From NCBI RefSeq assembly GCF_000615845.1, contig NZ_BAML01000010.1, forward strand, positions 1 through 51,075: a stretch of 51,075 nucleotides of DNA. Reading direction: 5' to 3'. Position 1 is the stretch's first letter. Each line of letters starts with the position of its first letter. Below, in pieces: positions 8,049 through 18,066 of the stretch. The notes under the pieces are model-generated. The model saw only the letters and a list, made by a program, of their open reading frames with translations. It did not search any database and was not told the DNA's origin. The position numbers and the translations under genes were made by a program. This DNA comes from Ligilactobacillus hayakitensis DSM 18933 = JCM 14209 (GTDB lineage Bacteria; Bacillota; Bacilli; Lactobacillales; Lactobacillaceae).

Positions 8049-10715
8049 CTACTTGGTATCAAACCATGTAATCCCGTGTTTGCTTTCAACTTTTAGTGGC
8101 ACATTCAAACTAACTGCGGAATCCATTACGCTTGGAATTAATTTTTCTAAAACTGGAATTTCTTCCTTAGGTGCTTCAAAAATAAGCTCATCATGTACTT
8201 GCAATAACATCTTCGCTTGAAGATTATTTTCCTTCAACACTTTTTGCATCTTAATCATTGCAATTTTAATAATATCAGCTGCACTACCTTGGATTGGAGA
8301 GTTCATGGCTGTTCTTTGAGCAAATGATCTTTGATTAAAATTGCGACTCTTAATATCTGCTAAGTAACGCCGACGATGAGAAATTGTTTCCACATATCCA
8401 TGTTCTTCAGCAAATTTTACAATATCATGCATGTATGCTTTTACTCCTGAAAAAGTATCTAGGTACGTTTCAATAAACTGCTTAGCTTGTTTTCTAGTAA
8501 TTCCAATGCTTTGTGATAATCCATAATCACTAATTCCATACACAATTCCGAAGTTTACCGCTTTAGCTTGGCGCCGCATATTAGGAGTAACTTCACTTTG
8601 ATCATTTAAATTAAAAATTCTCATTGCAGTACTTGCATGAATGTCGTGCCCTTCATTAAAGGACTCTTGCATATTTTGATCATCCGAAATATGAGCTAAA
8701 ACACGAAGTTCAATCTGTGAATAATCTGAAGAAAAAATTTCCCAATCCTTGTGACTTGGAATGAATGCTTGGCGAATCTTTCTTCCTTCTTCAATTCGAA
8801 CCGGAATATTTTGTAAATTAGGTTCTACCGACGATAATCTCCCTGTAGCTGTCAGTGTTTGGGTATATCGAGTATGAACTTTTTGGTCACCTGAAATAAC
8901 TTTAAGCAAACCTTCAATATATGTTGATTGGAGTTTTGATAATTGACGATATTCAAGAATATTATCAATTATTGGCGCCATTCCTCTAAGTTGTTCTAAA
9001 ACAGAGACCGCAGTTGAGTATCCTGTTTTTGTTTTCTTGATAACTGGCAATTTTAATTTTTCAAATAAAATCACCCCTAATTGCTTAGGTGAATTCAAAT
9101 TAAAGTCTTCTCCGGCTTCGTTAAAAATTTCTTGTTGAATTTCAGATAATCTTTCTTTAAATTCACTTTGCATTTGCTCAAGTCGATTAGCATCAACTTT
9201 AATCCCTTGAATTTCCATTTGTGCTAACACCAGTGATAAAGGTCGTTCAATTTTGACATATAAATCTAATTGCTCATTTTCCTTTAACTTAGCAAACAAT
9301 TGATTTTTTAACATGCTGATTGCTCGAACTTTGCGTCCTAAATGTTCAAACAACTCTTCTCCTGTTGGAATTTGACGTTTAGCACCTTTGCCGTAAACTT
9401 CTTCGTCAGCAGTTACATCGAAATAGCCGTGTTCTTGGGCTAAGAGACCTAAATCATTACTATTTTCACTATTATCTAAAAGATATGAAACTAATAACAA
9501 GTCAAAATCAATATTAGTTAATGAAATTCCTAAACGATTTAAACCAACATATTGGCGCTTGCCGTCAAAAACATTTACCTTAACACTCGAATCTTCAAGT
9601 AATCTTATCAACTGAGAATTTTTTAGTAATTCAAGATTGTCACTTGCATAAAGTTTTGAATTGATTTCCACTGAAAAACCAATAAATGGTGCAGTATGAT
9701 AGTTGTCGCCATCCATTTCTAAATTGAAATAAACGCAATCTGTATTCAAATCTAATTGTGCAAGTAAATCTTCAGTTAATTCAGTTACTTCGATTTTTGT
9801 TTTCAAATCTGGAGACTGGATTTCATCACCATTTTTTGATAATAATTCAGCTAAAAATTTCTTAAAATCCATCTTGCGATAATAATCTGCTAACTCACTG
9901 ATATTTTCTTTTTCCCACAACGTATCAGCTAAACTAATTTCTAGCGGTGCATTTTGACGAATTTGCGCTAAATCTTTACATAAAAAAGCTATTTCTTTTT
10001 CATTAATAAGATTTTCTTTCATCTTACTTTTTTTCATCTCATCGAGATTTTCATAAATACCTTCAACAGATCCAAATTGCGTCAATAATTTTATTGCTGT
10101 TTTTTCGCCAATTTTAGTAACACCAGGATAATTATCAGAAGAATCTCCTACTAATGCTTTCATATCGACAATTTGACTCGGAGTTAGTCCAAATTTTTCT
10201 TCAACATGACTTGGAGTATAATGTTCAATTTCAGAAACACCCTTTAAAGTTACATCAACAGTAATATTATCCGTAACTAATTGAGTTAAATCACGATCTC
10301 CAGTCACAACTGTAACTTCGAATCCATTATTCTCTGCTTGCTTTGCTAGGGTTCCAATAATATCATCAGCTTCATAATTACTTAGCTCATAATATTTTAT
10401 TCCATAAGCATCTAGAAATTCCTTTACAGCTGGGAATTGTTCTGATAATTCAGTTGGTGTTTTATTTCTTCCACCTTTATAGTCATCAAATTTTTCTGTT
10501 CTAAAAGTTTTCTTTCCCGCATCAAACGCAACCAAAACATGTGTCGGTTGCACTTCTTTTAAAATATTTTCAAGCATATTTTTAAAAGCGTATACAGCAT
10601 TTGTATGCAAGCCTTCATGATTTACAAATTTTTCCAAGACGTTATGTAAGGCATAAAACGCTCTGAACATAACACTATTTCCATCAATTAATAGTAATTT
10701 TTCCTTATCTTTCAT
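8049..10715 (-). CDS. polA: DNA polymerase I
   Basis: Pol I fills gaps, removes Okazaki primers and resynthesises excised patches. The 888 residues contain an N-terminal 5'-3' nuclease (LLIDGNSVMFRAFYAL, VTGDRDLTQLV), a middle 3'-5' exonuclease-like domain and a C-terminal polymerase with motif A (DYSQIELRVLAHIS), motif B (RRQAKAVNFGIVYG) and motif C (VHDEL). In the middle domain the usual DxE appears as NLE, so proofreading is probably inactive, as in Bacillus Pol I. I start at the ATG at 10715, 6 bases after AGGA; the TTG two codons earlier has no proper spacing. Confidence 0.98.
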   Translation of the reverse strand: MKDKEKLLLIDGNSVMFRAFYALHNVLEKFVNHEGLHTNAVYAFKNMLENILKEVQPTHVLVAFDAGKKTFRTEKFDDYKGGRNKTPTELSEQFPAVKEFLDAYGIKYYELSNYEADDIIGTLAKQAENNGFEVTVVTGDRDLTQLVTDNITVDVTLKGVSEIEHYTPSHVEEKFGLTPSQIVDMKALVGDSSDNYPGVTKIGEKTAIKLLTQFGSVEGIYENLDEMKKSKMKENLINEKEIAFLCKDLAQIRQNAPLEISLADTLWEKENISELADYYRKMDFKKFLAELLSKNGDEIQSPDLKTKIEVTELTEDLLAQLDLNTDCVYFNLEMDGDNYHTAPFIGFSVEINSKLYASDNLELLKNSQLIRLLEDSSVKVNVFDGKRQYVGLNRLGISLTNIDFDLLLVSYLLDNSENSNDLGLLAQEHGYFDVTADEEVYGKGAKRQIPTGEELFEHLGRKVRAISMLKNQLFAKLKENEQLDLYVKIERPLSLVLAQMEIQGIKVDANRLEQMQSEFKERLSEIQQEIFNEAGEDFNLNSPKQLGVILFEKLKLPVIKKTKTGYSTAVSVLEQLRGMAPIIDNILEYRQLSKLQSTYIEGLLKVISGDQKVHTRYTQTLTATGRLSSVEPNLQNIPVRIEEGRKIRQAFIPSHKDWEIFSSDYSQIELRVLAHISDDQNMQESFNEGHDIHASTAMRIFNLNDQSEVTPNMRRQAKAVNFGIVYGISDYGLSQSIGITRKQAKQFIETYLDTFSGVKAYMHDIVKFAEEHGYVETISHRRRYLADIKSRNFNQRSFAQRTAMNSPIQGSAADIIKIAMIKMQKVLKENNLQAKMLLQVHDELIFEAPKEEIPVLEKLIPSVMDSAVSLNVPLKVESKHGITWFDTK

Positions 10716-10820
10716 TTTCAATCCTAATCTAACCCGATTTTCCTTTCGCTTGTTCTCCCTTATATTTTACCAAATTCTCTGCTATTTCAACACAAATATA
10801 GCAAGATTTAAACATAAAAA

Positions 10821-10850
10821 GAGACTAAGAATCATATAATTCTTAGTCTC
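10821..10850 (-). terminator. Rho-independent terminator of the BI-1 family gene
   Basis: A 12-bp perfect stem (GAGACTAAGAAT at 10821-10832, its complement at 10839-10850) has a 6-base loop. On the minus strand it is followed by TTTTT. It lies just past the stop of the gene at 10861. Confidence 0.9.
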
Positions 10851-10860
10851 ATTAAACTAA

Positions 10861-11553
10861 CTAATCACGATTACCATTTAATCCTGTAAAAATTTGAAGT
10901 AATTGAATAAAGAGATTAACAAAATCCAAATATAATGATAAAGCTCCTGAAACTGCTAAACTCGTTTCATTAACTTGAGTTTCATATTGGAGAAACATCA
11001 TTTTAAATTTTTGGGCATCATAGGCTGTCAATGCAGTAAAAATGATTACGCCAATAAATGAAAAGGCAAATGTAATCACTGTACTTTGCAAGAATAAATT
11101 AATGACAGACACGACAATCAAAGCAATCAAAGCTGCTAAGGCTTGATTACCAATTTTTGATAAATCACGCTTGGTAATAGTTCCCATTACCGCTAGTACA
11201 ATAAATACCCCTGCCGCTGCTACAAATGACATAACTACAGCAGAACCTGCATATGCTAATAATAAGATTGAAAAGAAAAAACCTTCAAAAATTGCATATA
11301 CGATTAGTGACACAATTGACACTAAAGGTGACTTATTAATTCTTGATGGTACAAGAAATACCAATAAGAATTGTGCAATAATCATGCCAAAATAAGCAAG
11401 ACGATTTGTTGCAAGCGTGTACGTAATTGGACTATTAATAGCCATTAACGATGTCACTGCTGATACAAGTACTGCTAAGCCCATAAAACCATACATTTTA
11501 GTCAAAAAACTATTTAATCTCGAACTTGCATTAATATAATTTTCATTATTCAT
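10861..11553 (-). CDS. Bax inhibitor-1/YccA family membrane protein
   Basis: This is a membrane protein of the BI-1/TMBIM superfamily, whose members are multi-span inner-membrane proteins linked to calcium or proton leak and to FtsH. About seven hydrophobic segments fill the sequence after a short polar N-terminus. The C-terminal part contains the family's aspartate-bearing region (TALTAYDAQKFK and YLDFVNLFIQLLQIF). I chose the ATG at 11553, 8 bases after AGAAG, over an upstream GTG. It ends in its own terminator and is probably transcribed with the MaoC-like gene upstream. The physiological role in this organism is unknown. Confidence 0.88.
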   Translation of the reverse strand: MNNENYINASSRLNSFLTKMYGFMGLAVLVSAVTSLMAINSPITYTLATNRLAYFGMIIAQFLLVFLVPSRINKSPLVSIVSLIVYAIFEGFFFSILLLAYAGSAVVMSFVAAAGVFIVLAVMGTITKRDLSKIGNQALAALIALIVVSVINLFLQSTVITFAFSFIGVIIFTALTAYDAQKFKMMFLQYETQVNETSLAVSGALSLYLDFVNLFIQLLQIFTGLNGNRD

Positions 11554-11579
11554 TGTGAACACTTCTTTCTATAATAAAA

Positions 11580-12020
11580 TTATAACATTTTCGGAGGCTT
11601 AACCATAATAACGGCATCTAACACACGTTCATCCTCGTTATTTTGGCCCTCTACAGAAAGCGTCACGACCTCTTTCATTTGATCAACTTTGATCACTTCA
11701 AAGCTAAATGTCACCATCTCATCATGATAGACTGGTTTTACAAAATTAGACTGGATATTAACAATATCACTTCCTGGACCTGGAAAAACTTTTGAAATTG
11801 AACTGGTAATAATTCCCATTAATAAAATTGGTGGAATTATTGGTCCTTTATACTCAGTTCCTTTAGTATAATCATGTTGTATATATAAAGGATTGTTATC
11901 ATTAGTTAATCCTAAATATAATAACAAGTCACGATCATTAATACTTTCAGCAACTGTTAATGAATCCCCTTCTTTAATTTCATTCATTGTTTTACCACGC
12001 CTATGCACATCTTCAGACAT
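11580..12020 (-). CDS. MaoC-like hotdog-fold protein
   Basis: The single hotdog domain of about 146 residues resembles the MaoC/(R)-specific enoyl-CoA hydratase family. The motif NDNNPLYIQHDYTKGTEYKG corresponds to the DxNPxH hydratase signature, although the histidine position reads Tyr (NPLY), so hydratase activity is uncertain. A good GGAGGTG site lies 7 bases before the ATG. It is 17 bases upstream of the BI-1 family gene. Small proteins of this type occur next to cell-wall or membrane genes in lactobacilli. I cannot name a substrate. Confidence 0.75.
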   Translation of the reverse strand: MSEDVHRRGKTMNEIKEGDSLTVAESINDRDLLLYLGLTNDNNPLYIQHDYTKGTEYKGPIIPPILLMGIITSSISKVFPGPGSDIVNIQSNFVKPVYHDEMVTFSFEVIKVDQMKEVVTLSVEGQNNEDERVLDAVIMVKPPKML

Positions 12021-12075
12021 GACAACACCTCCATAAATTATTATCCTTCATCCTATATCATACTATATAAAATAA

Positions 12076-12106
12076 AACTTGGATAGCGTTTTACACCATC
12101 CAAGTT
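12076..12106 (-). terminator. Rho-independent terminator of murC
   Basis: AACTTGGAT (12076-12084) pairs with ATCCAAGTT (12098-12106). On the minus strand it is followed by TTATTTTA. It lies immediately past the murC stop. Confidence 0.85.
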
Positions 12107-12113
12107 AAAAACT

Positions 12114-13445
12114 TTAATTATTCTTAAGACTTAAATTACTTAGTAAATCTTCATATGCATGTTCGTACTTTTGAATATCTCCAGCACCCATAAAAATAAC
12201 AACATCATCATGATAATTCAATAATGGTGACATATTTTCTAAATCTAATACTTCGCCACCCTTAGAAATTTTCTTACCTAAATCTTGTGAGGAAATTTTT
12301 CCATCTTTTTCACGAATCGAACTGAAAATATCTGTTAAATATACCTGATCAGCTAAACTTAAACTTTCAGCAAATTCATCTAATAAGGCAATTGTACGAC
12401 TAAATGTGTGCGGTTGGAAAACAGCAATAATCTTTTTATCTGGATATTGTTGTCTAGCTGCATCAATTGTTGCTTTGATTTCAGCTGGATGATGTGCATA
12501 ATCATCAATGATAATCATATCTGATACTTTCTTTTCTGTGAATCGACGCTTTACCCCTTTAAAAGAAAGTAATTCCTTAGCGATTTCTTGTTGATCTACT
12601 TTTTCCATATATGAAACTGCAATTACCGCTAAACTATTTAAGACGTTATGTTCTCCAAACATCGGAATATCATAGTTACCGATAAATTCATCTTTAAAGT
12701 AAACATCAAAGTTAGATCCTTTAGTTGTTCGCTTGATATTCTTAGCAATAAAGTCATCATTTTCACTAGTTCCATAGTAGTATACCGGTGTATCTACTTT
12801 AATGCTGCGTAAATGTTGATCATCGCCCCAAGCAAAAATTCCCTTCTTAGTTTGCTTAGCTAATGTTTCAAAAGCATCGATAACGTCATCAATTCCAGTA
12901 AAATAATCTGGGTGGTCAAAATCAATATTTGTCATAATTGCATAATCTGGATGATAAGCAACGAAATGGCGACGGTATTCATCGGCCTCAAAAACGAAGA
13001 ATCGTGCATTAGGAACTCCCTTACCAGAGCCATCTCCTACCAAGAAACTAGTTGGTGAAACACCACTTAAAACATGGGCTAATAAACCGCTCGTACTTGT
13101 TTTTCCGTGAGCTCCGGCTACCCCAATACTCGTAGTTTCTTCGATAATTTGTTCAACTGTTTCAGGATAGGATAATACTGTTAATCCTAATTCTTTAGCA
13201 CGCTTAATTTCGACATGATCTTCGCCAAAAGCGTTTCCACGAACAATGGTCATCCCTTCTTGAATATTTTTTTCATCAAAAGGAAAAATTTGAATTCCTA
13301 CATCCTCTAAACCTTTTTGAGTAAAAGTGTATTTATCAATATCTGACCCTTTAACTTTTAATCCTTTGTCATGCAGGATTAAGGCTAATGAACTCATTCC
13401 AGTCCCCTTAATTCCAACAAAAAAATATGTTGTATCCATTTTCAT
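12114..13445 (-). CDS. murC: UDP-N-acetylmuramate-L-alanine ligase
   Basis: MurC adds L-alanine to UDP-MurNAc, the first step of the peptidoglycan stem peptide, using ATP in the cytoplasm. The product has the Rossmann-like N-domain ([16 protein letters not shown]), the central ATPase loop ([13 protein letters not shown], near residues 108-120) and the C-domain ([24 protein letters not shown]). The 443 residues match the family. AGAGG lies 12 bases before the first ATG; a second ATG two codons later is possible. It has its own terminator and sits next to sftA, as in Bacillus. Confidence 0.97.
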   Translation of the reverse strand: MKMDTTYFFVGIKGTGMSSLALILHDKGLKVKGSDIDKYTFTQKGLEDVGIQIFPFDEKNIQEGMTIVRGNAFGEDHVEIKRAKELGLTVLSYPETVEQIIEETTSIGVAGAHGKTSTSGLLAHVLSGVSPTSFLVGDGSGKGVPNARFFVFEADEYRRHFVAYHPDYAIMTNIDFDHPDYFTGIDDVIDAFETLAKQTKKGIFAWGDDQHLRSIKVDTPVYYYGTSENDDFIAKNIKRTTKGSNFDVYFKDEFIGNYDIPMFGEHNVLNSLAVIAVSYMEKVDQQEIAKELLSFKGVKRRFTEKKVSDMIIIDDYAHHPAEIKATIDAARQQYPDKKIIAVFQPHTFSRTIALLDEFAESLSLADQVYLTDIFSSIREKDGKISSQDLGKKISKGGEVLDLENMSPLLNYHDDVVIFMGAGDIQKYEHAYEDLLSNLSLKNN

Positions 13446-13525
13446 AATTTTATTTAGCCTCTTTTCTAAGATTTAATCGTATTAATTTTACTACAAAATT
13501 AAATTGTTATTCAATATGATTACCA

Positions 13526-15835
13526 TTATTGGTTACGTAATTTTTCTAAGCCTTCTGGAGTAATAAATACATCTCGTGGTTTCGAACCACGCGCGGGAGA
13601 TATGTATTGTTTAGCTTCTAATTCATCAATAATTTTGGCCGCACGGTTATATCCAATTGAAAAAATTCGTTGTAATTTAGAAATTGAAATACTATCTTCA
13701 TTCACAATATAATCCAATACTTGAGGCATTAATTCGTCTTCATTTTCGCTTTGCGTTTCAATCTTTTTTAGATTATCCGGATTGAATGCAAATCTTGGCT
13801 TTCGTTGTGCACGAACAAAATCGGCAATTTTTTCAATTTCATCTTCAACATAAGTTCCTTGAATACGTTTAGGCTGACTTTCACCATTTCCTAAATAAAG
13901 CATATCTCCGCGTCCTAATAATCTTTCAGCGCCTGCTTGATCAAGAATTGTTCTAGAATCCACTTGGCTAGAAACCATAAACGCAATTCGCGTTGGAATG
14001 TTACTTTTGATTACCCCTGTTATAATATCAACACTTGGTCTTTGAGTGGCAATAATCATATGAATCCCTGCAGCTCTAGCCTTTTGCGTAATTCTAATAA
14101 TGTAATCTTGAACTTCAGATGATGCTACCATCATTAAGTCTGCTAACTCATCAATTACAATTAAGATATAAGGCATTTTTAAGCCATATTCCCCACGTTG
14201 TTCAGCTTTTTCGTTATAAGCTTCCAAATTTTTAGCGCCTGCTGCAGCTAATCTTTCAAAACGTTCTTCCATCTCTTTAACTGCCCATTTTAACGATGCC
14301 GTCGCTGCTTGAGGATCCGAAATCACCGGCGCTAAAAGATGGGGAATATTTTGGTACGGCGCCATTTCAACGGCTTTTGGATCAATCAAAATCATTTTAA
14401 CTTCTGAAGGCTTCGCTTTATACAACAGCGAAATCAACATACTATTAATAAATACAGATTTCCCTGATCCAGTTGCCCCCGCTATCAAACCGTGAGGCAT
14501 TTTGGCGATATTAGTGACTTGTGGCTTGCCAAACAAGTCGACACCTAATGCTACGGTAAGCGGAGATTTAGCTTCTTTAAACTCTTTTGAATCTAACACT
14601 TCAGATAACATAACAGGTCTTGATTTACGATTTGGAATTTCAATTCCGACACTTCTTTTACCTGGAATCGGTGCTTCAATTCGAATATCTTTTGCAGCTA
14701 AAGCTAATTTTAAATCATCATTTAAATTAGTAATTTTATTTACTTTTACCCCACGACCTAAAGAGACTTCAAACTGCGTAACTGTTGGTCCAATTGTCCA
14801 ATTTGTTACTTCACCATTAACATTAAATGCTTCAAGTGTTTCGTTTAAAACTTCAACTTGATTTAATACCCATTCATCTAATTCAGCATCATCAACAACA
14901 ATTGGATCAGGTAATAATGCCATTTCTGGGAAAACGTAGCCTATATCTTCATTTACTTCATCTTTAACATCATTTTTATTATCAACTTCTGGCTTACCAT
15001 TAAAAAATGGAGATGCAGCTTGTAAATCATTTTCTTCTTGTTGAATAATATCAGATAAAGAACGATCTAAAGCTCGTTTTTTTGGCTTGCTTATTTCTTC
15101 ATGAGGAGAATTTTCAATAACATCTGCTTCAACTTCATTTATTTCAGATACCCCAACTTCTTCAGTTGCCATTTTTTCTTGTATACTAGCATTACCAGTT
15201 TGATTTTGATCAACGACATTTAAATTATGTTTTGCTGTTTGATATGGAATTCTTGTCGCATTTCCTCTGTCAACCATTTTTGATACTTCACTATTAATTT
15301 CAATCTCACTTGAAATTTGACTTTCGCTCCTACTTTCATTTTCAACTTCAATTGTTGAAGGAATATCTTGTTCTTCGAAAAATTCAGCGTTTTCTTTCCT
15401 CTCAACTGTTTGGTTCACAACCGGTGTGAGACTATCTAAATTTTCTTCTTCATTTTCAAATTCATTCGCAGTTAAAATACCCTTGTTTGGCTTTTCTTGG
15501 GGAATCGTGACTTCTTCAAAATCGTGGTTATCAGTAGCTAAAATAATCAGTTCTTTGAACTTTTCTTTCAACTGATTTACTAAATTATGATAATTAATAT
15601 TCAATTCCTGATTATTATCTTTAATAATTGAAGGTGGAACATATGTTGGTTTAAATTTAAATGTTCCACGATAAGGAGTCGAAATTTGCGCCTTTTTTTG
15701 AACTTGTTTTCTAGTTTCATTTCTTTTTTCAGTCTGTATTGCCTTTTTAATCTTACGTCTTGAAACAATTTTACTATTTGGCTGAGTTACAGATTTACTA
15801 TTCCGAAAGAATGCAGGACCATCATAATGTTCCAT
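13526..15835 (-). CDS. sftA: Soluble DNA translocase of the FtsK/SpoIIIE family (SftA-like)
   Basis: Translocases of this family pump DNA away from the closing septum. This one has no N-terminal membrane segments, so it matches the cytosolic SftA (YtpS) type. The N-terminal 60 residues are basic, and a long acidic low-complexity linker runs to about residue 310. The motor follows, with Walker A GATGSGKS near residues 453-460, Walker B (LIVIDELADLMM) and a C-terminal gamma winged helix (SISKLQRIFSIGYNRAAKII). I use the ATG at 15835, since an upstream GTG overlaps AAGGGTGG. Its position between murC and ytpR mirrors Bacillus subtilis. Confidence 0.93.
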   Translation of the reverse strand: MEHYDGPAFFRNSKSVTQPNSKIVSRRKIKKAIQTEKRNETRKQVQKKAQISTPYRGTFKFKPTYVPPSIIKDNNQELNINYHNLVNQLKEKFKELIILATDNHDFEEVTIPQEKPNKGILTANEFENEEENLDSLTPVVNQTVERKENAEFFEEQDIPSTIEVENESRSESQISSEIEINSEVSKMVDRGNATRIPYQTAKHNLNVVDQNQTGNASIQEKMATEEVGVSEINEVEADVIENSPHEEISKPKKRALDRSLSDIIQQEENDLQAASPFFNGKPEVDNKNDVKDEVNEDIGYVFPEMALLPDPIVVDDAELDEWVLNQVEVLNETLEAFNVNGEVTNWTIGPTVTQFEVSLGRGVKVNKITNLNDDLKLALAAKDIRIEAPIPGKRSVGIEIPNRKSRPVMLSEVLDSKEFKEAKSPLTVALGVDLFGKPQVTNIAKMPHGLIAGATGSGKSVFINSMLISLLYKAKPSEVKMILIDPKAVEMAPYQNIPHLLAPVISDPQAATASLKWAVKEMEERFERLAAAGAKNLEAYNEKAEQRGEYGLKMPYILIVIDELADLMMVASSEVQDYIIRITQKARAAGIHMIIATQRPSVDIITGVIKSNIPTRIAFMVSSQVDSRTILDQAGAERLLGRGDMLYLGNGESQPKRIQGTYVEDEIEKIADFVRAQRKPRFAFNPDNLKKIETQSENEDELMPQVLDYIVNEDSISISKLQRIFSIGYNRAAKIIDELEAKQYISPARGSKPRDVFITPEGLEKLRNQ

Positions 15836-15868
15836 TTTTTCCACCCTTACTATTTTTATTTACTAACA

Positions 15869-15899
15869 AAAAAAGCTAGCATTTAACAATACTAGCTTA
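15869..15899 (-). terminator. Rho-independent terminator of ytpR
   Basis: On the minus strand AAGCTAG pairs with CTAGCTT across a loop of about 13 bases. TTTTTTT follows. It lies between ytpR and sftA. Confidence 0.85.
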
Positions 15900-15915
15900 T
15901 TTTATCATATAATAC

Positions 15916-16566
15916 CTATTTATTTACAAATAGTTGGGCGCCTTTTTCAAAATTAAATTCTTCACCAACATTAAAATCAGTATCATTTTCATCTAATACT
16001 AAAATACCACGTTTTTGTGGTGCATTTGGTAAGGCTAATTCACGTGCAGCACAAATCATCCCATTACTTGTTTCTCCACGTAAAGCCCCTGGCCAGATAA
16101 TTAACCCACTTGGCATCATTGCTCCAACCTTAGCCACAACTACCTTTTGTCCTTGATCAACGTTAGGAGCCCCACAAACAATTTGAAGAACTTCATCGTT
16201 ATCAACACGGACTTTTGTAACATGTAAGTGATCAGAATCAGGATGTTCTACCATTTCTTCAACGCGTCCAACAACAAATTTAGGACTCTCATCAACTACT
16301 AATTCAGGTTCAAAACCATTTTGTTCTAGTAATTCATTTAGAGCATTTACTTGTTGGTTATTTAAAACAACTTGCCCATTACCTTTTAAATTAGGAACGA
16401 CTGTTGAAGCTTCAAAGATATTGAAACCTAAAGTTTTATTTGTTTTCACATCGTAAATACGTGTGACGTTATTTTTACTTTGACTTTCTTGATTTTCACT
16501 ATCTGCGTTAAGCATTAATATTAGCACATCACCAATATTCTTTGAGTTATAAGTAGAAACTAACAT
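15916..16566 (-). CDS. ytpR: YtpR-like tRNA-binding domain protein
   Basis: The C-terminal half is an EMAP/OB-fold tRNA-binding domain (VGRVEEMVEHPDSDHLHVTK, then IVCGAPNV, VVVAKVGAMMPSG, SNGMICAAREL), like that at the N-terminus of PheRS beta. The N-terminal half is the YtpR-specific extension. The 216 residues match YtpR, a free-standing protein; the family's cellular role is not settled. It lies between a thioredoxin-like gene and sftA, the same order as ytpP-ytpQ-ytpR-ytpS in Bacillus but without ytpQ. Confidence 0.9.
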   Translation of the reverse strand: MLVSTYNSKNIGDVLILMLNADSENQESQSKNNVTRIYDVKTNKTLGFNIFEASTVVPNLKGNGQVVLNNQQVNALNELLEQNGFEPELVVDESPKFVVGRVEEMVEHPDSDHLHVTKVRVDNDEVLQIVCGAPNVDQGQKVVVAKVGAMMPSGLIIWPGALRGETSNGMICAARELALPNAPQKRGILVLDENDTDFNVGEEFNFEKGAQLFVNK

Positions 16567-16588
16567 AGATTCTAATCTCCTTTAAAAA

Positions 16589-16909
16589 TTATTTTACGCT
16601 TTCAAGAAACTCTGTAACTTCTTTTTTTGTTTTACGATCTTTATTAACAAAACGATCAACTTCTTGACCATCCTTGTAAACGATGAAACTTGGAATGCCA
16701 AAAACATCTAATTCTTGGCATAAATCAATATTTTCATCGCGATCAACTGTAATAAATTCAAAGTCACTAAATGTTTCTTCAATTTCAGGCATTGCTGGTT
16801 TAATAAAACGGCAATCTGGGCACCAACCAGCTGTAAAGAATAACACATAATTACCTTTTTGTAATTTTTCTTCTAACTGCACTTTGTTCATAACTTCTAG
16901 TTGTTCCAT
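16589..16909 (-). CDS. ytpP: Thioredoxin-like protein (YtpP-like)
   Basis: This is a 106-residue thioredoxin fold with FFTAGWCPDCRFIKPAMPEI as its active-site helix. The redox motif is CPDC instead of the classical CGPC, which is the YtpP subtype. The cis-proline loop is visible as FGIPSFIVYKDG. There is no signal peptide, so it is cytoplasmic. It lies 22 bases upstream of ytpR and is probably co-transcribed with it. It may serve in low-molecular-weight thiol reduction, but the substrate is not evident. Confidence 0.92.
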   Translation of the reverse strand: MEQLEVMNKVQLEEKLQKGNYVLFFTAGWCPDCRFIKPAMPEIEETFSDFEFITVDRDENIDLCQELDVFGIPSFIVYKDGQEVDRFVNKDRKTKKEVTEFLESVK

Positions 16910-16973
16910 ATTTTATCACTTTCCTTACTTTCAATTAAATTATTGCATTAATTATAAACTACAAACTTTTAAT

Positions 16974-17001
16974 TTGTCCACTTGAACGCTCATGGTATAA
17001 T
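16974..17001 (+). promoter_or_regulatory. Promoter of the small membrane protein gene at 17027
   Basis: TTGTCC (16974-16979), a 16-base spacer and TATAAT (16996-17001), with a TG one base before the -10, precede the gene by about 25 bases. Confidence 0.75.
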
Positions 17002-17026
17002 ACAATCAATGAAAGGTGGCGATAAG

Positions 17027-17332
17027 ATGAAGAAGAAATACCTTTATTTAATCTTCTTGTTCGGAGGAATTATTTTTCTTCCTTTTGCTTTTATACTTTT
17101 GTCTAGTAATTACCAAACAAAAAAGAGTGACCATATCTTGAATAAAGTCAAAAATAATTTGCTCCAAGATGGTTATGCTTTTACTGGAACTTGGATTCAC
17201 GTTTATCCTAAAACACGCTATAAAAGTGACTTACCAATTACATATACTGGCGGATTTTCAACTTCAGATTCAAGATTTTCTTTTACATGTCTTGAATCTG
17301 GTGAAATCATTGAATTACATGAATTATTTTAA
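17027..17332 (+). CDS. Small membrane-anchored protein of unknown function
   Basis: The 101-residue product starts [14 protein letters not shown], a positively charged N-terminus followed by one hydrophobic segment (about 4-26). This is either an uncleaved anchor or a signal peptide. The rest (about 75 residues) would lie outside the cell; it has many lysines, serines and tyrosines and no motif I recognise. AGGTGG lies 7 bases before the ATG, which rules out the longer frame starting at 16982. It is convergent with trmB, and the two stop codons overlap. It has its own good promoter, so it is probably a real gene. Confidence 0.75.
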   Translation: MKKKYLYLIFLFGGIIFLPFAFILLSSNYQTKKSDHILNKVKNNLLQDGYAFTGTWIHVYPKTRYKSDLPITYTGGFSTSDSRFSFTCLESGEIIELHELF

Positions 17333-17967
17333 AAATGGGCTTCTAATTTAAAAATTGGTTGCCCTTTTTTACTAAATTTTTCTTCATATTCTGTCATGAC
17401 ATTATCTTCAACATCAGGCGTATCATGTAAATCTAGCCAAACTTGATCAAAAATCATTCCAAAATTATTCATACTTGCAAGTGAGTATTCAAATAATCCG
17501 CGATTATCTGTCTTAAATTCTAGATGTCCGTCTTCTTTCATAACATATTTATATTGTTCCAAGAATGTTTTATATGTTAATCGACGTTTTTCTTGGCGCT
17601 TTTTAGGCCATGGATCTGAGAAGTTTAAGAAAACTCCTTGAACTTCATTTTCTTCAAAAAATTCTTGTAATCCAGCACCATTAGCACTAACAAGTTGCAA
17701 GTTAGGGAGTTTTGCTTCTAATTGCTTTTTTAAAGCCATCCCAACAGCTACAGTTTGAATTTCAAGGCCAATATAATTATTTTCAGGGTGTTTTTTCGCC
17801 ATTTCAATAATAAAACGACCCTTTCCCATTCCAATTTCAATAAAAATAGGATTTTCATTACCAAATCGTTCTTGCCATTTTCCTCTTAGTTTTTCTGGCT
17901 CAGTAACGACGTACTGTGGATTTTCTTCAATTAACGGTTTTGCCCATGGGCGATTTCTTAAACGCAT
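17329..17967 (-). CDS. trmB: tRNA (guanine-N7-)-methyltransferase
   Basis: TrmB methylates G46 of tRNA to m7G using S-adenosylmethionine. The SAM-binding loop ([12 protein letters not shown]) and the family signature ([17 protein letters not shown]) are both present. The GGAGG site is followed by AAAAT and the ATG at 17967, giving 212 residues; a longer frame would start at a TTG inside that site. It is convergent with the small membrane gene to its left. The ytmP-trmB order follows Bacillus (ytmP-ytmQ). Confidence 0.97.
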   Translation of the reverse strand: MRLRNRPWAKPLIEENPQYVVTEPEKLRGKWQERFGNENPIFIEIGMGKGRFIIEMAKKHPENNYIGLEIQTVAVGMALKKQLEAKLPNLQLVSANGAGLQEFFEENEVQGVFLNFSDPWPKKRQEKRRLTYKTFLEQYKYVMKEDGHLEFKTDNRGLFEYSLASMNNFGMIFDQVWLDLHDTPDVEDNVMTEYEEKFSKKGQPIFKLEAHF

Positions 17968-18066
17968 ATTTTCCTCCAATTTTAATATCGTTTATCTTTT
18001 TTTAAAAGAATTAGGACCGGAAAATTTTTACTTCACCAGTCCCAATATTTTAATAATTTTAAATAT

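Noticed and set aside
13937-14122. Short frames inside sftA on the opposite strand
   Set aside because: They are shadows of the long translocase frame with no start signals.
16589-16909. CPDC motif in the thioredoxin-like protein as a mutation
   Set aside because: It is the known YtpP-type active site, so it is a subfamily feature and not an anomaly.
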